This document shows, one piece after another, positions 51,581-63,151 of a DNA stretch of 64,000 nt. A program made the translations under genes and the position numbers. Below the pieces are notes generated by a model. The model was not told where the DNA came from and ran no database searches. It worked only from the letters and a program-made list of their open reading frames with translations. The stretch is from the NCBI GenBank assembly GCA_013397795.1, contig VZTJ01002672.1, positions 226,050-290,049 on the forward strand. Reading direction: 5' to 3'. Source of the stretch: Orthonyx spaldingii (Eukaryota; Chordata; Aves; Passeriformes; Orthonychidae). The number at the start of each line of letters is the position of its first letter. The first letter of the stretch is position 1.

Positions 51581-54466
51581 CCTGTGATGGGTGGGACTTA
51601 ATCTCAACAGTCCCTGCCTAGAGATTCCGGGACTCAAAAGAGGTGAGAAGAAAAATTTCCAGTGTTAAACCAAGCAAAAAAAAATGGTTTTGGATATGTT
51701 GGACACCTCACTTTTCTGTATGCCTACTGTCATCAGATCCACTGTCTCATTTACCATGTTTATATGTTATCTCATACAATTTGCTCTCAGTTGGTTGTGT
51801 TTGGCCTCTTCTTACAGAAAAGTAGTAATGGAAAATATTATTCTCCCCTCTGACCCAAATCTAGAACACGATAGCATTTGGGAACACTTACAGAAGTGGT
51901 AATCAGTTTTCCACTTATACTCCACTCATTTACTTACAACTCTCATGGGTAACAATCACTGGAAAACTAGATGACAGCTACGCTGTCCTGAGAAGTACTT
52001 TAGCACTATTTTGTTTAACAATCTATGTCCAGAAAACAGAAAAATCACCCAGCAAGAAGTTCAGTGTGAATATCCTGGAAGTGCCAGATCAGACCAAACA
52101 TACTGTTTCAAAAGTGGAAGTATTTTTTTTTTTCCCTGTCTTACCTTTCTCCAGGCAACTCTACTTTCTGCACATTATTGTAAAATGTTTCCACTATTTT
52201 TCTTTAAATAAAATATATTGCAGTGAAATCTGCTTATGGAGTCTGAGATTACCACAGTTCTTTCACACCTTCAACCCCTTTTTATCTTAATGTGCATTCT
52301 TGAAATAAGAATGATGAGATAGCATCCACAAGAGTTTCCATGAAACAGGAAAAGAATAATATGATTTATGTAAAATAAAACTGTTCTACTTTTACCAAGT
52401 AAATTGTGCAAAGAGCCAGCATAAAAGTAAACAGAAGTTTTATAAATCAAACCTTAAGTGCCTAAATGTATTCCCATTTCAAGCAGTATTTTAAAGAGCT
52501 GAGGTGGAAACATCATCTTTGCAGGCATTATAATTCAAACACTGAAACTTGTAAACTTTTTATTATAGTCCTTTTTCAAAATGCCTATGCTTAATGTACG
52601 AAAGGTTTTTATACTTTTTGCAACTTTTTCTACCAGAAAGGTACAAACAGTGAATGTAATGTTGCTCCTGTAGGTACTTTGCTTGGAGGCAATGTCAGTA
52701 AAATATATAAAAAATATAATTTTTGTAATTCCAACTTAATTTTAGGTATCATATCATGTAAATCTTTCACAGCCTTGTTGGTGTTTGCACCTTAGATAAC
52801 ATATGAAATCAGCAATAAGATCCTTCTAATGGCAAAACAAGCCATAGATATAAATTCCGGATGGCATGTCCCATAGATGTGATAACATAGAAAATACTGA
52901 GATGTGAGATGCTCACTAATGATTTAGTTTGGGAATCAGGTTTCAAAATGCTACCTGTTGGCTTCCATCTTGAAAATCAATGTAACTGATTTCAGCTGTC
53001 TCCTTTGCACAGAGGAAATAATTACTAACACTGAAAAGAATGAAAGGTCTTTAATACACAAATTATTAGCATTTAAATCTGTGCTCAAATATTTATTTTT
53101 ACAAGGACCTTCTCAGGAATTTGTATGAGTGAATTACTTTAACAAAAAAAAAGAAATTAAGAGAATATGGATGTACAGTTAACCATAGTGAGAAGACATT
53201 TAGAAAAGATTTTTCAAAATACTACGTTACTGAGGGAAAATGATTTCTGTGATGTTTATTTCCCCCTTCTTGAATTCTACAGAAATCTTTCTTTCATCAG
53301 TTCAGGACTGAAGTCAGATACTGCTATTTTACCCTGACTGGTTCAGGAGAATGTTCTTTCCACCTGCTTTATTGCATTGTTACATACTGGCCCATGTGTG
53401 CCAATATCGTGGTGCTCACAATGAGCAGTGTATCAAAACCCAAAATGAGTTTGTAGCTCACAAACTGTTAATTCCCCCAAAGGTGACCCAATTTGTCAAA
53501 CAAAATGACCGCCTGATTGTACTAACTCCAGTATAAATATTTCATTTCAGTATTAAGATAGATTTGACCAAACCCAGAAGTAAATCCTCTGGAATCTAAA
53601 ACATTTACAAAATGAAGACTCACATTCCAGCATATTGCAGCACTGACCTAGTTTGCATGCATTTTCATAGGAACAACAGGCATATCAGCAGTCTTTGCTT
53701 AAAAGACATCAGTCATAATTACTACCTGGACACTGGATCAGTTAAAGTGGATGAAAGCATTTTAAGACCATCAATAGTGAGAACATGGAACTCTATGACA
53801 GATATCATTTACAGATTTATCAGCCGCTAAGCCACAAACAGTAATTCCTGCTTTTAGAAAACATTTGGTTTGGGTTTTATGCATCAGTATCTGATTCCCT
53901 TGCCTTGACTGTTTTTCATTAACTGAGATAAGAATAAACAAGAACACATAAGCAATATCCTAGAAAACTCATCATACTTCAGGATACTCAATAAGATTAA
54001 AATAAAAAAAAAGGAATAAAACTTGGCAGCCCTGACTAAATAAAGTAGACTGATGAATGCTGCCTTCATTGCAATACACTGCCACAGAGTGCTAGGCTCT
54101 AAATTAATAAAGTTCAAAGACAAGAAATCTTTGTAACTGATCTGGAAAGCTTGGCTATTTAAAAAAAAAAAAACAACAAACAAAACCCACAAAACCATTA
54201 TATATTTTAAAGATATTCAAATGTTTTTGCAGGAAGTGAAGGAACTGCAAAACAAGCTTATTAGATAGGGTTGCAAACAACTGGGTGTACAAAACAACTG
54301 ATGTCAGGAATTATTATTTTCAAATAGTATTACTCCTAGAAAGATGAGATGCACAATTTCATGCACTAGTATACATCTAAATATAATACTTAGAGAAACA
54401 GATGTACTCTCAAAAAAAATTCTGTCTGGTAAGGATCTCTCCATTTTAATATGCGTACTGATGTCA
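51581..54466. other. Intronic sequence, no element recognised
   Basis: AT-rich sequence with A tracts (about 54010, 54162-54174). Nothing recognised. Overlapping frames at 51643-51902 lack any known domain. Confidence 0.5.
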
Positions 54467-54875
54467 CTTGGTCTGTTCAGCCTGAAGAAGAGGAGACTGA
54501 GGGGAGACTCATCACAGTCTGCAGCTTCCTTGTGAGGTGAGAGGAGGGGCAGGCACCGATTTCTTTTCTGTGGTGCCCAGTGACAGGACTTGAGGGAATG
54601 GCCTAAAGCTTTGTCAGGGGTGGTTTAGGTTGGATATTAGGAAAAGGCTCTTCACCCAGAGGGTGGTTGGGCACTAGACCAGGCTCCCCAGGGAAGTGGC
54701 CACAGCATCAAGCCTGACAGAGTTCAAAAAGTATCTGGACAATGCTCTCAGGCACAGGGTGTGACCCTTGGGGATGGTCCTGTGCAGGGCCAAGAGCTGG
54801 ACTTGATGACCCTTGAGGGTCCCTTCAACTCAGCATATTCTGTGATCCTGTGATAATGTGATTCTGTGTTATGTT
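54467..54875 (+). mobile_element. CR1 LINE, 5'-truncated with complete 3' end
   Basis: The plus strand shows GTCTGTTCAGCCTGAAGAAG, GAGGGGAGACTCATCACAGT, TTTAGGTTGGATATTAGGAA and CCCAGGGAAGTGGCCACAGC. It then has the 3' end GAGCTGGACTTGATGACCCT, GGTCCCTTCAACTCAGC and terminal ATTCTGTGATCCTGTGAT plus degenerate repeats to about 54875. Antisense to CNTN5. Confidence 0.93.
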
Positions 54876-54910
54876 ACTTTAGAAGATAATATATGTTTTG
54901 AAAATTAATG

Positions 54911-55240
54911 GCAAGAGGCCTACAGGAAAGATGGGAAGAGACTCATTATCAGGAAGGTTAGTGACAGGACAAGGGGGAATGGCTTTAAACTGAAAGGGGG
55001 TAGGTTTAGATTAGACATTAGGAAGGAATTATTTACTGTGAGAGTGCCTAGGCACAGACTGAGGTAACAGATTACCCAGAGAAGCTGTGAATGCCCCATC
55101 CCTGGAAGTATTCAAGTTCAGGTTGAATGGGGCTTTGACCAACCTTGTCCGGTGTAAGGTGTCCAAGACAATGGCAGGGGGGTTGGAACTAGGTGATCTC
55201 TAAGGTCCCTTCAAACCCAACCATTCTATGATTCTGTGAT
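54911..55240 (+). mobile_element. CR1 LINE 3' end of a different subfamily
   Basis: The plus strand follows a CR1 3' end: GGCTTTAAACTGAAAGGGGG, TTTAGATTAGACATTAGGAA, GCCCCATCCCTGGAAGTATT, GGGGTTGGAACTAGGTGATC and terminal AACCATTCTATGATTCTGTG. It starts about 35 bp beyond the end of the previous CR1 in the same orientation, but the sequences differ, so it is a separate insertion rather than a duplication. Confidence 0.94.
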
Positions 55241-55321
55241 ATGACTGCAACGAGTCCTTAAAATACTCTATTTTCAAAATGCTCATTACCTCAATTCAAT
55301 GTTCATTACCTCTATTCAATT

Positions 55322-55384
55322 AATAGAATCAGAGAGTATCTCAAGTCAGAAGGTAACCATCAGGATCATTGAGTCCAACTCCTG
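55322..55384 (-). mobile_element. CR1 LINE 3'-terminal stub, inverted
   Basis: About 63 bp on the plus strand follows the reverse complement of a CR1 3' terminus: AATAGAATCAGAGAGTATCT, CAAGTCAGAAGG, and GGATCATTGAGTCCAACTCC. It is an extremely 5'-truncated copy in the opposite orientation to its two neighbours. Confidence 0.8.
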
Positions 55385-58088
55385 TGATTTATTTAAATTT
55401 ATTTCAGTAAACATTTTATTTAAATTTAATAAGGTACCTGTGATGCTGTGAAAGTGAACATTTGAATTTCATTCCTTTTCCTTCAAGTTTCAACAAATTT
55501 TATACATATTTTAGATCTATGTCTCCTAGAAATACTTAGTTAAATTTGGTCTCAAATAATGTGGGAATAATTTTATATGGTAGTTTACTGTTTTTCTTAA
55601 ATAATCTTTGTAAAAGATGTTCTTTTTGTCTTTTTGGTCTGATAAAAAGTTAATTTAAAACAGCCAGAGAATCCACAGATTTTGCATTTGGAGAGTTTCC
55701 ATTTGTCTCTTCTGTTCCTTGTTTCTTTTACTCTACACTCTTTTATGTAAATCTTTACACAAGGGAAAGGTATACATATGTGTTATGGTCACACACTTAG
55801 GAGTGTATACGAAATAACAGGAAATAAAAGTAAGCTTCTGGGCTACAAGTTTCACTGTAGGTCTGTGTGATAAGGCAGAATGTGTATGTCTTTGTTATCA
55901 GGTAGGTAAACTGAACAAGGATGGTTTATTGGCTGTAGATCTCTTTAAGGACAAGCTATATGAAAGAGAAGGAGAGAGTTTGCATGAACAGTGTCAGTTT
56001 CACTATGAGTTCACATGCCTTTCCTTCCTTATTAGATTATTTTCTTGTAATTCCACTCCAACAATTGAATAACTAGTACAGAATTTTAAAGACTTAATGT
56101 CACAGTGTTCAGAAAAAATATTAAGATCATTATAATGGCATTTCTGCCTCAGTATTTTGTTACCTTTCTTATACATAAAAATAGTCATTTAGGCTTTTAG
56201 TTTTAACTGTGCTGGAACAAGTTTTAACATGTCTATGTACACATTACATATAGATATGAATTTCTCACATTTTACATTGTACACAGTACAAAGTCAAATT
56301 TGAAGTATGCACACTGCTGTAAAAACTACTTCATTATAATAGGATATTCTTAACCAATGTATACAAAACAATTTGATTTTATCAAAAACACATATTTCAT
56401 TGAGTCTAAAATATATTACTTTGGAATTTTATAATTAAAGAAATAATAAAAAAGATCAATTTCAGACTAAAAAAAGAGTTTTTAAGCCTTCTGTGGAACT
56501 AGTATCTCAGTATTTAAACATCTTTTGTTCACATAGTACAAAACTCTATATATTTTAGAGAACTTTGACCGCAATATACAGCAAAGATCTTTATCCTGAA
56601 TGCTAACCTAGTGACTTAGAGTGAACTGCTGGCAATAGTGTTTGGCAGGATAAAGTACTTAAAGATTTGGCTCCTCTGTTGAGATTGCCACAAGGCAATC
56701 TTGAATTGAAAATACTTTCTTTCATTCAGCTAGCTATGATATTCTTACCAATTTTTCTGTTAAACTTTTACATTCACTGACATGTTTTATCCATGATAAT
56801 TTTTAGCAGATATGGTTGTAATGAGGTAACGACAATTTTAAGACTTAATTGAAAATTAACGGACATTCCACTTCCCAATATCGGAGTCCTACATGTTACC
56901 AGACCTTATATAACCAGCAGTGAAACAAAGAAAAATTTTAAGAGTTCTTTCTCACATTTGTCGCACATTATGGCTAGTGACGATCATATGCTAAGATTTT
57001 CTCTTTTTTTTATGCTTGAATTTCAATAGAGCAATAGTCTTTCATTTCTGAACCATAAAGAAATATGGTAGGCAAGGACAGGAAAAAAAGACAACGGAAT
57101 TCAGAAGATATGACTGAATAAAGTCTGACTTAAAAGCTCAAAGTCTTGTAGTCACTAACCAAAACACAGGTTAGAGTTACTCTCTTAACGAGTGAAGGAG
57201 ATGGTTGAAATATAATAGTAAAGAAAAATGTTTATAAATAGAAAGTAGTTAAGTAGAACTGTCATTCCAGGCAGAAATTTATTCAAGGGGCACCTGTTTC
57301 ATCATATTGTCATCTGCTATAATGATTTAGTAATTTAAAAGAGAAAACACTGAATTATCAGTAGAAGTTCCTACTGAATGTACTGTAAGCTTGCCATTCA
57401 AAGATTTGGGCCACTTTGCTTATGACAGCTAATGGAATGGCAATTTAAGTTGTTTAGCCTGAAGATATATAAAAAATTTCTAGTTCAAAAAATCCATTCT
57501 GGCTATGGATATTTGTACTGTCAGGAAATCCACCCATTATTATAAACACATCACAAATAGCAACTACTGTGATTAAGACAGAAAAATCTTTCCATTAGAA
57601 GATTCTGTTTTAGTTACTCTCAGTTTTAGTTAAAAAATAACTAAGTGTCCATTTAGTTTCTTAAAGATGCAGCAGGTTATGGAAGGAAAAAAAACATATT
57701 ACAGAAGGTATGAAATAAGGACAAGAAAGGAAAGAGAGCTTAGGAGCCTGGAAGTGGGAAATGTGAGACAGAGGAACTGCAGGCAATTAAGCAAAATGAG
57801 TACATGGAGACTAAAATAGAGATGGAAAGATGCTACTATCCTTTTTGATCAAACAGATGCTTTCAGTAAGTAAGGAAACTGCGAATGGGATCAGTAGACT
57901 AATCGATAGTAGGAAAGAGATCAGAAACCAGATGCAGGCTTGAGATATGACTGATACAAAGGTTGAGAAAAAGATTGGCCAGAGTGATGAATAGGAGAGT
58001 GATAAGTTCTGGCTCTGCTAAGCACTTGGGAAAAGCAACTCTCCTTGAGCTCATGTACAGGTCCCCACATTCCTGGATATTTTACATT
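55385..58088. other. Intronic sequence, no element recognised
   Basis: AT-rich sequence with a purine-rich stretch at about 57690-57850. No gene or repeat family recognised. Confidence 0.45.
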
Positions 58089-58222
58089 AATCTCTCATGT
58101 CTTAGTTTTCCATTTATAAAAAGGAGATAGTAATAACTACTCAGTTCACAGGAACACTGCAAAAATAAATGCATTAATGTTCATGAAGCACTTAGATGCT
58201 GTAATGATGAGCACCATAAAAA
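58089..58222 (+). mobile_element. MIR/CORE-type SINE relic
   Basis: The plus strand is colinear with the 3' half of MIR-family SINEs. AATCTCTCATGTCTTAGTTT corresponds to the CTCTGTGCCTCAGTTT block, CCATTTATAAAAAGGAGATA to the CATCTGTAAAATGGGGATAA block, and CACTGCAAAAATAAATGC to the GTGAGGATTAAATGA block. The copy then closes with GTTCATGAAGCACTTAGATG and ATGATGAGCACCATAAAA, which is the MIR/L3-type tail. Such copies predate the bird-mammal split. Confidence 0.65.
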
Positions 58223-61200
58223 GCTTCTGAGGAAATTAATTTCATCCTCAGAGTAGGTTTTGAATAGTCAGAATTAACGAAGGCAGGGGGCTGTGCACTG
58301 AACAATAGAAAATACAATGCTGTTCAGTAAGTGAGCAGTAATTCTTCTGTGACCTGAAAGAATCTAGTGGATCTAATATTAAAAAAAAGAAAAAAAAAGA
58401 TTGTGTGGCAAATCTATATTTCAGGACTCCATCATCCAAGGCAAAATTCAGACTCCGTAAACAATGACAAATCCCTCATCCTGTAGCTTGGATGTTTCAC
58501 CTTGCAACTCCAATAAAATTTACTGTAAGATTTAATGTGTAGTTAGAGACACAGTATATAAATTCCTGACTTAATACATTTTGTTTTAATTAGTGTGGTA
58601 GGTATGTGGGTGGGCTCAGGATTTACATATTTATAGAATTCTGAGGACATTTTTACATATTGCCATGCTTGATGAGATATAGGGCTGAAACCTAATTAAA
58701 AGGTTTGTTTGGGGGATTTTTATTGTTTAGGTGTGTGTGTGTGTTTGTATACGGGGACAGGTTACAATAGATTTTATAGAAAGGATTTGCTTCTTTTTGT
58801 ATATATACCATGTCCTCTGAAAGCAATTTCTAACATCTGACATTTAAAACCAGTACAGAAGAAATTGTAAACTGCTGAATGCTGATGGCAGACATAACAC
58901 AACTACCCAATCTCACAGAATTTAAGACTATCGTTATAGTACTGGATATTATCATCACATGGTGGTCATCTGAAGATACTTTTGATGTTATCATTGTCAC
59001 TGGTGAGAAATTATTTTTGGAAATTATTTTGATTTTATTCTCAAAATAATTACAAGAAATGATAAATCGACTGTCATATTACTGTGGTCATGATTTTGAA
59101 TGCAAAACATTACAAATAAAATATGTAATTATTCAGTTGAGAATACAACTTCCATGTTGTTAATACTTCCCATCTTGGTAGCTTTAGGTGATCTAATGAA
59201 TAGTTGTGTTGTGGACACTAGTGAAAATATCAGGAAGGACAAAAGAAAAATTGGTCTTGGAATTGCACACTGTTGTGATGTTTAGTCACTGAAGTACTAA
59301 ATTTCATGAATAAAACTCATGGATGTTGGAACTGGTTGGTTTTAAGTGTGGATTTACTCTTACATTCTTGTCTTCTCCCATTCCCAAAGTAAATGCCTGA
59401 TTTTCTGTTTCTGGTATCTCATGCATCGTATGGAAACAGATGCATAAGCTACTCGGTCCTTATATAAAACCAAATAAATGTGACTATTGAAGTTGGGCTC
59501 ATCCCACCATCTTCTCTTCTTAATTTTTAACAATCTAACTAAAAAACTTATCTGTACTTTTTTTTAAATTTTCTTTGTCAGGCAAACTCAACCTAATGTC
59601 TTCTAATTCTCATTTTACCCATATGTTTCACAAACTTCCACGTTTTCTTTGATGACCAATCTCCTTCATTCATTGTAGGCTTCTATTAAACTTCATACCA
59701 CTTCTTCAGTGTTGTTAACTCAGACAGAACTCAACTCTTTCCTAGAAGTTTTCCTCTCTGAGTTCCAAAGTATCATCAAAAGTGACTCCACTATACAGAG
59801 CACTGTTCCTGAGACATCTTAAATGCCCTGTCCACTTCTCTCTTCTTCCCTCCCAGTTTTGTGCTGCTCTTTCCTTTGTGCTATCACAACTACCTGTGCC
59901 CCTGCATTTATGAACAGAAGAGTAACCAGTCAGACAATTTGACTTTTCAATGAGATCAGGAACCTGATCTGTTTCTCAGGAAAGCCATAATATATCTGTG
60001 TAAAGAATAATGGAAGGAGAAAAATGAGGGCAGGTATGTCATGGTAGCACTACAGATACCATGCAAGAAATTTCAAGTAAAACCTTTCATTTGAAAGAAG
60101 GTACAGTGGTATTCAGCACAATATGCCACACCTGGAAGGGTGTAAGTAGAGAGATGACTCTGTAATTTCTAGAAGTCAGTCTGAGCTAGAACTTGTGAGG
60201 GAAATTTAGAAAGTGTTGTCTGGTCTCGGCACAAAATTAACTTTCAACCTTTTAAAATTTCTCCTATTTAATAATGCTACTCTTAATTACTGTCATCTAT
60301 ATTTAAATGCCAAGTCTAATGATTCATTAACGTGATAGATTAAATGGTGAAAGATAGGTGAGTTAGGTTATGGGCAGGTTAAACACCAGCCTTCCATCCT
60401 GCAGAGAAGTGCACAATGCTAAAATGAGAAGTCAGTAGATGTACTATGCATCTTTAAATGATTGCTGTAATTACACTTCACACTGTGTCTCTCTACATGA
60501 CTGACTTCTATTAATTCTTCCAATGAAGAAGAAATATAAAGTGTATTGTTTAAAGTACATTTTCAGAGTAAAAGACTAAGCAGAACTTAAACCTCAGAAT
60601 ACTTTTTTGGCATCAAAACTTATGTAGCAATAAATGAACTTGACAAGATTAATAAATCTCATTTCCATTTGAATATTTGGAAATAATCATAACTTTTTTG
60701 GTGTTTGATGGAAAGGGATCAATGAGATTGAAGTTATGCCTATGTGCATTTCAAATGGAATGAGATAATAAATGTTGCTCAGTGGAGTACATCCAGAACT
60801 GATATCCCTTTCTGAAGATAGTAACTTATTCTAATGAATCTCAAATCTGCACTGTATTGATGTATAATCCCTAATCAGGGACCTGACCTCGACTTTTCAC
60901 AACACCTTCATTCTAGTACTATCAAACAAAAGAATAAATGTTAATTTTAATTACGAATAAAAGATTTACTGTGTTAGAGCTTCCTGTGTTTTGTTTCTCA
61001 GTGTTGTCAAAATGTCCCTCTCAGGCTGAGATAATGTATGATTTCACCACAGAAAATTCAACTGGGTGAAGCCAAGGAACGGGTGAGTTATTTGTCAGGA
61101 CAAAGAGGAACCAACTTCTTTTGGGAGAACAAGGAAAGTCTAATATCTTTGATTTTAAGACAAATATTTTGTCTATACTAGTATAGTGAAAGGTATCAAG

Positions 61201-62287
61201 AAATACTCTCCTGTACCGGATTTTCACCATCGACAGGGTCACTGTGTTGGAAGAGTCCATGGGATTCTTTGGTGGAATCACAGCCTTCTCCAAGAAAATT
61301 CTCATCACATTTTGGATGTTAGCAGCATTGGCTAGGGGCCATTCTCAAAAAAATTTAGAAGTACTCTATGTCTTAGAAGGTAAAACAGTTTAGAATTATG
61401 GATGTGGACCTTTCCATATGATTTGGTCTCAGTGCTAGGGAATGCTTGCTGTACTAGCACAAAGAGCCCCTTTTGGAACTGGCGAGATACTGTTTTGAGA
61501 CAACAGACAGAAGATAAAAGAATTTCCCCACTCTCTTCTTGTCTTCATGAAAGAAAGCAACTGCTTTTGTAGATAGGAAAGGATTGGATTTCCTTTGCCC
61601 TTTAAAGTGATACAATGGAGAGGCAAGGTAGTTGGTCTTTAAATGTTGATGTAGCAATGGAAAATGGAAGTTGACTGCAATTTTCAGACAGCTTCAAAAG
61701 CAGAACTGAAGAGACAGAAACACAGAGCAAGTCTACCAGGGCTGATCTCATGCTATTACAGACAAGTTGTTGTTGAGAGGGTCAGGAGACCATTTCTAAA
61801 GACATACTGTGGAAGGAGAGTTCCAGGAAATAAGCCGTGTATTTTTTCTGAAAGCTTTCACTAGATATTATTCCTGAATAGAGGTCAGCTCTCAGAAGGT
61901 TTACTGTTTGGCATTATTCAATGATTTGTTTGGAAATTTGAACAACAAATTTTGCCATTCTTTCAGAAAGAGTGGATGCTGCCTTCACAGTTTTAGGTGA
62001 CCTGCTTATTTTATTTATTTCTCTATACTTGCTTTCAGACCTGGGTTCACCTATGTAAGCAAGGTTGAAGGCAAATTTTCATTGAAAATTCACCATAGAG
62101 AATCCAGATTTACCTTTTCCAACAGGAGAGCTTTGTGAAATGCTGCTTAAAGGGAGTTTTAATGAGTTCTGCTATTTTTAAGTCATAAAGTTTATTATTC
62201 TAAGGTATTTATTCACTTTAAGAAGAAAGGATCAAGAAATGAATGACAGAAGACTTAATTAAACATAATATGTGTCTGTCATGATGA
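58223..62287. other. Intronic sequence, no element recognised
   Basis: Contains a GT dinucleotide run (58731-58744) and a C/T-rich stretch (about 59500-59900). A 95-codon minus-strand frame at 61021-61308 shows no known domain, and a stop codon lies shortly upstream. Nothing else recognised. Confidence 0.45.
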
Positions 62288-62844
62288 CATGGTGTCAAAG
62301 ACTGAAAATAATTCATGCCTCAAACATTGATACTACAAAAGGCAACAACCAGAGATGCCTCCCTGAAGACTGGGACTTTGGACTGAAAGTCAAGCTGCTG
62401 ATTAGATAAAGGGAAAGCCCTTTTGTTCAATCACCTGAAACAAACAAGGCTGGGGGAAAAGGTATGCATCTCCAAAAAGCCAAAGCCACCAGCTGCGCTG
62501 AGAGAATCATACCCGGCTGAGTTTGGGGTGGGGGGGGAACACAGCTCACAGAAGCCAGGCTTACAAACTTCCCCCCCAACCGAGTGCGGTGGGGGAGAGG
62601 AGATTCTTGGGTGTGTGGCATACTCTGGCCAGAGGTACTGAACATCCATCCTCAACTATACAAACTGGCCCAGCTGTGTGAAACCCAACCCCACAGGCCA
62701 AATCCACGGGACTTTCACATGAGAGGCAGCTGAGACCNTGCCTTGCACTACAGGACCACATCTGATGCAACAGATCCAAAGTCTGTTGCAAGAGACAATG
62801 GCAAGCTCCAGGGACATGCCTAGACATCACCCCCTGGCTTGAAG

Positions 62845-62853
62845 GTATATTAA
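62845..62853 (+). promoter_or_regulatory. TATA-like element of the LTR promoter
   Basis: GTATATTAA followed by CCCAGGGCACTC lies about 200 bp before the AATAAA signal, the normal U3/R arrangement. Activity is unknown. Confidence 0.6.
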
Positions 62854-63053
62854 CCCAGGGCACTCTGTGCTTTTGGGGGACCTTCACCATCAAGAAGACC
62901 GGCAGGAGAGAATCATCGGGATGCCAGTGGGACCCACGGAGCGGTGATACTCTTTTATTCTGCCTCTGCCACTTCTCTGTCCCCTCAGCCTTTTCCCTTT
63001 TCCTCCCTTTCTCTTCTTTCTCTCTCTCTCTCTCTCTCTCTTATTTACTATCA

Positions 63054-63059
63054 AATAAA
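63054..63059 (+). terminator. LTR polyadenylation signal AATAAA
   Basis: Canonical hexamer followed within about 25 bp by ATATGGTCTTGTTTGC, a GT-rich downstream element, as expected at the R/U5 boundary. Confidence 0.65.
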
Positions 63060-63151
63060 ACCCATACTATTGACTGGCATATGGTCTTGTTTGCACCTTA
63101 ATTCGGGCAGAGGTATTTCTAAGAACCTAATAATCAGATCATGACACATGG

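Larger units (their letters stand above)
62293..63146 (+). mobile_element. Solo LTR of an avian endogenous retrovirus, 854 bp
   Basis: The element starts TGTCAAAGACTG and ends GATCATGACA, giving the terminal inverted pair TGTCA/TGACA. Identical 5-bp target duplications CATGG lie at 62288-62292 and 63147-63151. Inside are a TATA-like GTATATTAA (62845-62853), a CT dinucleotide run (63020-63042) and a canonical AATAAA (63054-63059) in the expected order, which fixes plus orientation. No internal coding region is left, so it is a solo LTR. One undetermined base lies at 62738. Open frames of 65-110 codons inside it are by-products of its composition. It is antisense to CNTN5. Confidence 0.92.

Noticed and set aside
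61021..61308. 95-codon minus-strand frame, considered as a possible processed pseudogene
   Set aside because: No recognised protein family. A TGA lies shortly upstream, and frames of this length occur elsewhere in the window by chance.
62561..62893. 110-codon minus-strand frame
   Set aside because: Entirely inside the solo LTR at 62293-63146 and antisense to its promoter and polyadenylation signals.
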